This document shows, piece by piece, positions 7,611 through 13,079 of a stretch of DNA of 13,079 nt. A program made the position numbers and the translations under genes. The DNA is taken from assembly GCA_001824455.1 (NCBI GenBank), contig MHXL01000160.1, positions 1-13,079 on the forward strand, written 5' to 3'. The notes under the pieces were generated by a model that was not told the DNA's origin, made no database searches, and saw only the letters and a list, made by a program, of their open reading frames with translations. The stretch comes from Desulfuromonadaceae bacterium GWB2_53_15. GTDB taxonomy: Bacteria > Desulfobacterota > Desulfuromonadia > Geobacterales > Pseudopelobacteraceae. Each line of letters opens with the position of its first letter. Position 1 is the stretch's first letter.

Positions 7611-8159
7611 TTAACCGCGTTGTGGCTCGATCAGGCCGAAATTACCATCTTTTCTACGATAGAGAACATTGATATCACTGCTGACAGCATCGGTAAAGAC
7701 GATAAAATCCTTGTGGAGCAGATCCATCTGCATAACGGCTTCATCCACCGACATCGGCTTGGCAGTCTCGGTTTTAGTCCTGATAACCACCGGTTCGGAA
7801 GCGGCATCGATGCTCTCGGCCTGGAAGATCTTCGTTGAAATCTGGCGACCGCGATCATCGCCGTTAGGCTTGTGGGCCTTGATCTTTTCCTTGTAGCGCT
7901 TGAGCTGTCGTTCAATCTTGTCAATGACAGCATCCACGGCAGCATACATGTCATTGGTCGCTTCAGATGCCTTCGTATTCACTCCCTTGGCGCTGATGAC
8001 AATCTCCACAATGTGGCGGATTTTTTTCTCTACGGCAAAATAAACCTGAGCGCTGGTGGGTTCGTCGATATATTTTGCCACCCGCTCAAGCTTCTCCTCA
8101 GCATACGTCTTGAGTGCGTCGCTTTGCTCCATGTGCCTGAATGTAGTTGTAACCTGCAT
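7611..8159 (-). CDS. hpf: Ribosome hibernation promoting factor, long form
   Basis: At 182 residues this is the long HPF type, roughly twice the length of E. coli HPF. The N-terminal domain (about 1-105) has the beta-alpha-beta fold that sits in the decoding centre: MQVTTTFRHM, then EKKIRHIVEIVISAKG and a basic helix DKIERQLKRYKEKIKAHK (80-97). After a linker (about 98-122), the C-terminal domain (123-182) ends in NVLYRRKDGNFGLIEP, typical of the dimerisation domain that lets long HPF join two 70S ribosomes into 100S particles by itself. It is preceded by a near-perfect ribosome site, AGGAGG at 5-nt spacing. rpoN lies 52 nt upstream and hprK 26 nt downstream. The rpoN-hpf linkage is widespread in proteobacteria. 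The start has no nearby competitor. Confidence 0.96.
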   Translation of the reverse strand: MQVTTTFRHMEQSDALKTYAEEKLERVAKYIDEPTSAQVYFAVEKKIRHIVEIVISAKGVNTKASEATNDMYAAVDAVIDKIERQLKRYKEKIKAHKPNGDDRGRQISTKIFQAESIDAASEPVVIRTKTETAKPMSVDEAVMQMDLLHKDFIVFTDAVSSDINVLYRRKDGNFGLIEPQRG

Positions 8160-8164
8160 AACTT

Positions 8165-8170
8165 CCTCCT
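8165..8170 (-). promoter_or_regulatory. Strong ribosome binding site of hpf
   Basis: AGGAGG stands 5 nt before the hpf ATG, the strongest ribosome site in the window; most neighbours have only partial matches. HPF may therefore be made at a higher rate per transcript than rpoN. The rest of the 52-nt gap holds a CCCC/GGGG stem with an 8-nt loop and no T run. Confidence 0.7.
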
Positions 8171-8211
8171 TGTGAATGTTAGTATGCGCTGCTGCCCCTT
8201 GAAAGCGGGGT

Positions 8212-9651
8212 TTAAAAATGGCGTTTACGCTCCGATGAAGAGCCGAGTCTTAACAGTTCCCGGTATTTGGTAACTGTTCGTCGGGCAATATTGACCGTCT
8301 CTCCGGAAAGCATCTCGGCAATCCTCTGGTCTGAAAGCGGTTTTTTGGAATCTTCACTTTCAATTATTTCTTTGATGCGGTTTTTAACGCTCTCCGAGGA
8401 AACAAAATCCCCTTCACTGGTGGAAAGGCCGCTGTTGAAGAAATACTTCAGCTCGAACAGACCCAACGGGGTTTGCATGTACTTGTTGGTTGTGACGCGA
8501 CTGATGGTGGATTCATGCATACCAATATCATCAGCCACATCCCGTAATACAAGTGGGCGCAGATGCTCAATGCCATTGTCCAGAAACTCGCGCTGAAACT
8601 TGACGATGCTCTTGGCAACTTTATAGATGGTGCGTTGTCGCTGCTGGATACTCTTGATCAACCACTGCGCTGAACGGATTTTCTCACTGACGTAATCCTC
8701 CGCACGGGAATCCATTGAACCGCTACCCCGCGCATCGAGATAAAAGGAGTTGATCTTCAGGTTCGGCAGGCCCTCCTCGTTCAACATGACCACGTAATCA
8801 TCGGCAACCTTGTAAATGAAGATGTCCGCTGAGATGTACTGCACATCATCGGAACCGAAAACCCTTCCCGGTCGTGGATCTAATTCGCCGATAATCTTGG
8901 CGGCCATCAACACCTGATTGATATCAACCTTGAGATCCCGGGCGATCTGCTTGTACTTGCGCGTTTCAAGATCGCTGATGTTGTTGAGCAGAATCCGCTC
9001 CACCACGCTCCCCTGCATACCCAGAAAACGGGCCTGGATCAATAGACATTCCCGCAGGTCACGGGCGGCCACACCAGTTGGGTCAAACTCCTGGATGCGC
9101 TCCAGAACCGGCAGAACATCCAGTTCATTGACCGAACAGGTCTGGGCAACCTCTTCCAGCGAGGCGCGCAGATAGCCTTCCTCGTCGATATTGCCGATGA
9201 TCTCTTCACCGATACCAACTTCATGATCTGAAAAATGCCCCATATGGAGCTGCCAGAGCAGGTGATCAACCAAGGTATCCTTGCGGGTCAGCAGGTTTTC
9301 GAAAGAGGAGTGTTCATCTTCGCCGCTATACTGCTCACCGGAACTGTAGTTATAGCCATCAAGGTAGCTGTCCCAGTCACGCAGGGTATCCTCGCCGGTC
9401 TCTACTTCGTGAAACTCATTCTCCTGACTATCCGGCTCATTCTCCTTTTCGGCCGCCTCCAACGGCTCTACCTCGCGAATGTCCTCGGCCTCTACGGTTT
9501 CTTCCAGAAGCGGATTTTCTTCCAATTCCTGACGAACAACATCCTGAAGCTCCAGACGTGTCAGCTGGAGCAGCTTAATGGCCTGCTGCAACTGGGGTGT
9601 CATCACCAGTTGCTGCGACATCTTCAGTTGTTGGCGCATCTCCATTGCCAT
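8212..9651 (-). CDS. rpoN: RNA polymerase sigma-54 factor
   Basis: Sigma-54 directs RNA polymerase to -24/-12 promoters that need an ATP-driven activator. The protein has 479 residues, a normal length. Region I (about 6-50) is the glutamine- and leucine-rich activator-response segment, with MSQQLVMTPQLQQAIKLLQL. Region II (about 51-118) is strongly acidic. The core-binding region spans about 120-250, and the helix-turn-helix region covers about 369-405 (LRDVADDIGMHESTISRVT). The RpoN box reads ARRTVTKYRE (456-465), matching the family hallmark apart from the usual variation at the sixth position. The start is supported by AGGAAG five bases before the ATG; internal ATGs at residues 3 and 5 are less well placed. 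lptB ends 41 nt upstream, an order also seen in enterobacteria. The truncated NtrC-type regulator in this window depends on this factor. Confidence 0.98.
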   Translation of the reverse strand: MAMEMRQQLKMSQQLVMTPQLQQAIKLLQLTRLELQDVVRQELEENPLLEETVEAEDIREVEPLEAAEKENEPDSQENEFHEVETGEDTLRDWDSYLDGYNYSSGEQYSGEDEHSSFENLLTRKDTLVDHLLWQLHMGHFSDHEVGIGEEIIGNIDEEGYLRASLEEVAQTCSVNELDVLPVLERIQEFDPTGVAARDLRECLLIQARFLGMQGSVVERILLNNISDLETRKYKQIARDLKVDINQVLMAAKIIGELDPRPGRVFGSDDVQYISADIFIYKVADDYVVMLNEEGLPNLKINSFYLDARGSGSMDSRAEDYVSEKIRSAQWLIKSIQQRQRTIYKVAKSIVKFQREFLDNGIEHLRPLVLRDVADDIGMHESTISRVTTNKYMQTPLGLFELKYFFNSGLSTSEGDFVSSESVKNRIKEIIESEDSKKPLSDQRIAEMLSGETVNIARRTVTKYRELLRLGSSSERKRHF

Positions 9652-9692
9652 AAGGCTTCCTAATGGTTAATAACAGATTAAACTGCAAACAA

Positions 9693-10433
9693 TCAGAGAC
9701 GGAAATCATCTCCCAGGTAAATTTCCCTCGCTTTAGGGCTGGCGGTGATCTCCTCGGGCGTCCCGAACTCAAGTACTTCGCCTCCGCTAAGGATATAGGC
9801 CTCATCACAGACACCCAAGGTCTCACGGACATTATGGTCGGAGATGAGCACACCGATATTTCGATGTTTAAGCGAGACAATCAGGTTTTGGATATCCGCC
9901 ACTGCGATTGGGTCGATGCCGGCAAAGGGCTCATCCAGCAACATAAAGACCGGATTGGTGATCAGCGCCCGGGCAATCTCCACACGCCGACGTTCCCCTC
10001 CGGAGAGGGCATAGCCCATGGCACTGGCGATGTGGGTGATGCCAAACTCTTCCAGAAGCTCTTCCATCCTCTGAATACGTGTATCCTTACAGGGCTCCAC
10101 TGTCTCCAGAATTGCCAGCAGGTTATCTGCCACGGAGAGCTTACGAAAAACCGACGCCTCCTGGGGCAGGTAACTGATGCCGCGCCGAGCGCGTTGATAC
10201 ATAGGCAGTCCGGTAATTTCATCTTCACCGAGAAAGACCTTGCCACTATCGGGCTGGGCTAATCCGACTACCATGTAGAAGGTAGTGGTCTTGCCGGCTC
10301 CATTAGGGCCCAGAAGGCCTACCACCCTGCCCGCTTCAATGGAAAGGTCAACCCCTCTGACTACATGGCGGCCAGCGTAGCTTTTCTTCAGCCCGCTGGT
10401 CCAGAGCCTGATTTTATCAACGGGAACCTGCAT
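9693..10433 (-). CDS. lptB: LPS export ABC transporter ATPase LptB
   Basis: LptB is the cytoplasmic ATPase that powers extraction of LPS from the inner membrane through LptFG and onto the LptC-LptA bridge. The protein has 246 residues. Motifs in order are Walker A GPNGAGKT (42-49), Q-loop Q91 in LPQEASVF, signature LSGGE (143-147), Walker B LLDEP (165-169, with D167 and E168) and switch H200 in ISDHNVRE. The C-terminal EFGTPEEI and YLGDDF segments are typical of LptB and separate it from amino-acid transporter ATPases. The gene overlaps lptA by 17 nt, and the AGGAAAGG before its ATG lies inside lptA, suggesting coupling. rpoN follows after 41 nt. LptF and LptG are not in the window. Confidence 0.97.
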   Translation of the reverse strand: MQVPVDKIRLWTSGLKKSYAGRHVVRGVDLSIEAGRVVGLLGPNGAGKTTTFYMVVGLAQPDSGKVFLGEDEITGLPMYQRARRGISYLPQEASVFRKLSVADNLLAILETVEPCKDTRIQRMEELLEEFGITHIASAMGYALSGGERRRVEIARALITNPVFMLLDEPFAGIDPIAVADIQNLIVSLKHRNIGVLISDHNVRETLGVCDEAYILSGGEVLEFGTPEEITASPKAREIYLGDDFRL

Positions 10434-10929
10434 TACCTTTCCTGGCTGGAGGGTGAATTATCGTAATAACACGGGAATCTCCATCACCCGAAACAGCGCT
10501 TTTTTCCTCATCGATGAAGATGGTGATGATCTTGCCTGAAATGGTATCTGCACCCTGCATGACTTTGGGATTCCCGGTCAGGGTGATTTTTCCAAGCTTG
10601 CTGTCATAGACTGCATGGGCTGACGTTCCGATTCGATTGCCCTGGACAATGCGCACATTGCCATTTGACTCGATCTTCTCCACATCATTGTTTTCATCGC
10701 CATAGTTGACGTTCAACGTGTCCGCATAAATGGTGATATCACCCTGCTTCGCCACCACTTTACCTTTGAAGATGGCTGTCTTGCCCTTGTTGTCGGTTGA
10801 CAGCTCATTGGATTTTATGGTGATGGGCAGATTCGAGCGGCTCTTGCTAGCTGGCTTCGCGGGAGATGCCGCCAGTGCCTGAGATGCGAGCAGACAGATC
10901 ATCATTATAACTGCATTAATTATTTTCAT
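10417..10929 (-). CDS. lptA: Periplasmic LPS transport protein LptA
   Basis: LptA polymerises into the periplasmic bridge that carries LPS between LptC and LptD. The protein has 170 residues. An N-terminal signal peptide with hydrophobic core about 5-16 is followed by SQALA and a likely cleavage after A20. The OstA-type beta-jellyroll covers about 34-155, with the characteristic segments [38 protein letters not shown] and [15 protein letters not shown]. The family assignment rests on these and on position between lptC and lptB. The gene starts 13 nt after lptC with a weak ribosome site (AAGAA). The short lysine- and arginine-containing C terminus is encoded in the stretch that overlaps lptB. 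Confidence 0.94.
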   Translation of the reverse strand: MKIINAVIMMICLLASQALAASPAKPASKSRSNLPITIKSNELSTDNKGKTAIFKGKVVAKQGDITIYADTLNVNYGDENNDVEKIESNGNVRIVQGNRIGTSAHAVYDSKLGKITLTGNPKVMQGADTISGKIITIFIDEEKSAVSGDGDSRVITIIHPPARKGNAGSR

Positions 10930-10942
10930 AGGTTCTTAGTCT

Positions 10943-11509
10943 CTATCGGCCTGCTACCGTGGCATTAATTGTCTTGTGAAATCTGGCTTTCTGGTCCTTC
11001 ACATTCAGCTCCATCCCTTGGGCGGATAATGCCAGTCGCTGGTGATGAAATGCAACCACTTCAGATGTGCGGAACTGCGACTTGGCTGCAAGGTAGTCTA
11101 TGGACTCTACGTCGAAACTGGCGTTTGTCCCGGTCGTCACATGGACCTTTCCCCGCAGCTTGACGTCACAGCTTTTGCTGGAATATTCTCCCTTTACAGC
11201 CGTTACCGTAATGGCACCAGCTGTGCGGGTCTTGGCAAAGTCCATGCGGATGTTGGAGAGATAGACAACATCACCGCTTTTGTCATATTCAGCTCGATCA
11301 GCGACAAGCTCCCAAACAGTTGCGCCATTGCGCATCTCAGCAAAACGGGCATTTTGCATGGCTACATCTATATTCCGGGGAAGCTGCAGATGTACCGGCT
11401 CCATCGGAGCCCGCCGTGAACCCTTTATGGAGATTGCTGCCACGATACCGACGATGGCCGCTGTGACAAGAACGGCCAATAAAATTCTGATCTTTCCGGA
11501 CGACACCAT
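10943..11509 (-). CDS. lptC: LPS export protein LptC, inner-membrane anchored
   Basis: LptC sits in the inner membrane with the LptB2FG complex and hands LPS to LptA. The protein has 188 residues, close to the roughly 190 of E. coli LptC. It has a short basic N terminus (K6, R8), one membrane helix at about 9-28 and a periplasmic OstA-like domain. Recognisable stretches are ARFAEMRNGATVWELVADRAEY (54-75) and the GAITVTAVKGEYSS segment (98-111). Sequence identity in this family is low, so the call relies on topology and on the lptC-lptA-lptB order. The ATG follows an in-frame TGA 12-10 nt upstream and has no ribosome site ahead of it. A well-formed promoter -10 box ends only 8 nt before the ATG, so the transcript may be leaderless. 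Confidence 0.9.
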   Translation of the reverse strand: MVSSGKIRILLAVLVTAAIVGIVAAISIKGSRRAPMEPVHLQLPRNIDVAMQNARFAEMRNGATVWELVADRAEYDKSGDVVYLSNIRMDFAKTRTAGAITVTAVKGEYSSKSCDVKLRGKVHVTTGTNASFDVESIDYLAAKSQFRTSEVVAFHHQRLALSAQGMELNVKDQKARFHKTINATVAGR

Positions 11510-11517
11510 ATGGCGAA

Positions 11518-11546
11518 ATCATAGCATCAGGATGGTGGGCTGTCCA
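11518..11546 (-). promoter_or_regulatory. lptC: Sigma-70-type promoter directly before lptC
   Basis: On the minus strand, TGGACA (11546-11541, 5 of 6 to TTGACA) is followed after exactly 17 nt by TATGAT (11523-11518, 5 of 6 to TATAAT). The bases TGC just before TATGAT give an extended -10 (TGnTATGAT). The expected start point, 7 nt past the box, is the A at 11511, or the A of the lptC ATG at 11509. This would start lptC-lptA-lptB and the genes beyond independently of kdsD-kdsC, with a leader of 0-2 nt. The rest of the 87-nt gap shows no terminator. Confidence 0.6.
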
Positions 11547-11596
11547 GCAAAACGTATCCTAACCAGTGTTATTGGCACAGAGATTGTATAAAGCAC

Positions 11597-12115
11597 TTAC
11601 AACTCATATCGTTCAGCTATTTCATCCCACATGCCACGCCCTTTGAGGATCATGTCGCACACCTCACGCACCGCGCCCCTGCCGCCACCACAAGCTGATA
11701 CGTAATGCGCAACCGCCCGCACCTCGGGCAGTCCGTCGAGTGGAACAGCGGCAAACCCGACGCGACGCAACACAGGCACATCAATGACATCATCGCCCAT
11801 ATAGGCTATCTGGCTGTCATCAAGTCCAGTCTTTTCCTTTACGTCAGTGTAGCTTTCCAGCTTTTTCAGGGCTCCCTGATAAACCAGGCTAATACCCAAC
11901 TCTTTGGCGCGGATATCCACAACAATCGAGGTGCGCCCCGTGATAATCCCAACCTCGATGCCATGCCGCTGGAGCATCTTGATGCCGTGGCCGTCCCTTA
12001 CGTTGAAGCACTTGGTCTCAAGGCCGCTGCCATCATAAATGATACTGCCATCGGTCATGACTCCGTCCACGTCCAGCAGCAACAATCTGATATGTTTGAG
12101 TTTGTCGTTCATCAT
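11597..12115 (-). CDS. kdsC: 3-deoxy-D-manno-octulosonate 8-phosphate phosphatase
   Basis: KdsC removes the phosphate from Kdo-8-phosphate to give Kdo, the sugar that joins lipid A to the LPS core. The protein has 172 residues, as expected for the capless type C0 HAD phosphatases, which act as tetramers. HAD motif I is LDVDGVMTDG with nucleophile D15 and acid/base D17. Motif II is T59 in IITGR. Motif III is K84 in GALKK, and motif IV is GDDVIDVP (107-114). FNVRDGHGIKML (37-48) is typical of KdsC. The start overlaps the kdsD stop as ATGA; a second ATG follows at once and gives a protein one residue shorter. The C-terminal tail after about 148 (REVCDMILKGRGMWDEIAERY) matches the segment that reaches into the neighbouring active site in this family. 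Confidence 0.97.
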   Translation of the reverse strand: MMNDKLKHIRLLLLDVDGVMTDGSIIYDGSGLETKCFNVRDGHGIKMLQRHGIEVGIITGRTSIVVDIRAKELGISLVYQGALKKLESYTDVKEKTGLDDSQIAYMGDDVIDVPVLRRVGFAAVPLDGLPEVRAVAHYVSACGGGRGAVREVCDMILKGRGMWDEIAERYEL

Positions 12116-13077
12116 GCAATACCCGCCCGGAGAATATCATGGAGATGGATGATGCCGCACGGCGAACAACTGTCCTCATCCTCGAAAACAAACAAAGAGG
12201 TGATGGAGTGATGCTCCATGATTTGCAGTGCCGCAGCAGCCAGCTCATTTCGCTTGATGCGTTTAGGATTAATCCTCATCAATCCGGCAGCGCTTTGACT
12301 GAGGATATCATACCCCTTTTCCAGTGCCCGGCGCAGATCACCATCCGTAATCACACCCCGTAACGAACCGTCAGCGCCGGTCACGCCGATCACGCCCAAG
12401 CCCTTGGCAGTAATGACGAACAGTGCATCCCTCATCAAGGTATCTTCCGATACGAGCGGAACCGCAGCGCCGCTATGCATCAAATCCTCCACCCTGAGGA
12501 GCAGCTTCTTACCCAGCGAACCACCCGGATGAAAGATGGCAAAATCCTCTGCCCGGAACCCGCGTTGGACCAGCAGGGCCACTGCCAGGGCATCGCCCAT
12601 GGCCAGGGCCGCAGTGGTGGATGCAGTCGGCGCCAAACCGAGCGGACAGGCTTCCTCTTTCACGGAGACATCCAGAAAAACATCACTGCACCGGGCCAGG
12701 GCCGAGGCCCCGTTGCCACTCATGGCTACCAGATGTGCTCCCAATCTTTTAATCACCGGCAGGATGCGCAACAGCTCTTCGGTCTCTCCGCTGTTGGAGA
12801 TAGCAATCACCACATCACCGGTCATGATCATACCCAGGTCGCCGTGGATACCCTCGGCAGGGTGAAGGAAAAACGCCGGGGTACCGGTAGATGCCATGGT
12901 GGAGGCGATTTTCTGACCGATCAACCCCGACTTGCCCATGCCACTTACTACCACGCGCCCTTTACTGGCCAGGATCATATCCACAGCTTTCTCAAAGGAA
13001 CTGTCTATGCGCTCCATCATGGCCAGCAAAGCCTCTGCTTCTGTACGTATGACCCTGCGCGCCTCTTCTAGTATCAT
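12112..13077 (-). CDS. kdsD: D-arabinose 5-phosphate isomerase (SIS plus two CBS domains)
   Basis: This enzyme interconverts ribulose-5-phosphate and arabinose-5-phosphate, the first step towards Kdo. The protein has 321 residues; E. coli KdsD has 328. The SIS domain (about 30-185) carries SGMGKSG with K49, SNSGETEE with E101, KEEACPLGLAPT with E142 and FHPGGSLG with H183. These match the four residues important in the E. coli enzyme (K59, E111, E152, H193). Two CBS domains follow, at about 198-255 (MHSGAAVPLV, GVITDGDLRR) and 264-320 (ending HLHDILRAGIA). The ATG lies 2 nt from the window edge, so a longer start cannot be excluded, but the N terminus aligns well with known homologues. The gene overlaps kdsC by 4 nt. 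KpsF and GutQ are paralogues; the LPS context favours kdsD. Confidence 0.95.
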   Translation of the reverse strand: MILEEARRVIRTEAEALLAMMERIDSSFEKAVDMILASKGRVVVSGMGKSGLIGQKIASTMASTGTPAFFLHPAEGIHGDLGMIMTGDVVIAISNSGETEELLRILPVIKRLGAHLVAMSGNGASALARCSDVFLDVSVKEEACPLGLAPTASTTAALAMGDALAVALLVQRGFRAEDFAIFHPGGSLGKKLLLRVEDLMHSGAAVPLVSEDTLMRDALFVITAKGLGVIGVTGADGSLRGVITDGDLRRALEKGYDILSQSAAGLMRINPKRIKRNELAAAALQIMEHHSITSLFVFEDEDSCSPCGIIHLHDILRAGIA

Positions 13078-13079
13078 GT

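Noticed and set aside
9652..9692. Separate rpoN promoter in the 41-nt gap after lptB
   Set aside because: TTTAAT and TATTAA occur, but no -35 box with acceptable match lies 16-18 nt upstream of either.
9663..10262. 199-codon plus-strand open frame opposite lptB
   Set aside because: It is antisense to a complete LptB ATPase and its product has no recognisable motif; treated as a shadow frame.
11581..11599. TTGTA...TACAA inverted repeat at the kdsC stop as an operator
   Set aside because: The arms are 5 bp, AT-rich and overlap the stop codon; too short to separate from chance.
12475..13071. 198-codon plus-strand open frame opposite kdsD
   Set aside because: It is antisense to an intact KdsD with all catalytic residues, and the glycine- and histidine-rich translation looks like reverse-complement codon bias.

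Overview
The window reads as chromosomal backbone of a Gram-negative Deltaproteobacterium, most likely of the Geobacter/Pelobacter (Desulfuromonadales) type. This is an inference from gene content and order: an LPS-building and LPS-export cluster is joined to rpoN, and rpoN is followed by hprK, rapZ, a mannose-family EIIA, an HPr with a regulatory serine, and enzyme I. Taxonomy was not tested by a database search. All fourteen genes lie on the minus strand, so transcription runs from high to low coordinates. Gaps are 90 nt or less and many junctions overlap. There are no RNA genes, mobile elements, CRISPR arrays or gene-free stretches over 300 nt.

In transcription order, 13077-11597 holds kdsD and kdsC, two steps of Kdo synthesis coupled by a 4-nt overlap. 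An 87-nt gap with a good sigma-70-like promoter precedes 11509-9693, which holds lptC, lptA and lptB, parts of the machine that moves LPS to the outer membrane. Next come rpoN (sigma-54) and hpf (long ribosome-hibernation factor). From 7584 to 3267 lies a complete phosphorelay without a sugar permease: hprK, rapZ, a mannose-type EIIA, ptsH and ptsI. EI (PtsI) would phosphorylate HPr on His15, HPr would pass the phosphate to EIIA on His9, and HprK would modify HPr on Ser46. The layout suggests a regulatory rather than a transport PTS. HprK sits where gammaproteobacterial rpoN operons carry ptsN.

From 3255 to 1 the same strand continues with a type IV prepilin peptidase (pilD), a membrane histidine kinase, and a sigma-54-dependent response regulator cut off by the window edge inside its AAA+ domain. 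The kinase and regulator overlap by ATGA and are a clear cognate pair. The regulator needs RpoN, which is encoded 7 kb upstream in the same run.

The genes belong to known families. The observations most worth a second look are: a promoter placed so close to the lptC start codon that the transcript would be essentially leaderless; a RapZ that keeps its nucleotide- and sugar-binding motifs but lacks most of the basic C-terminal residues used for RNA binding in E. coli; the permease-less HprK/HPr/EIIA relay; and the joining of the pilD-kinase-regulator module to the PTS genes. I found no evidence for a wholly new system.
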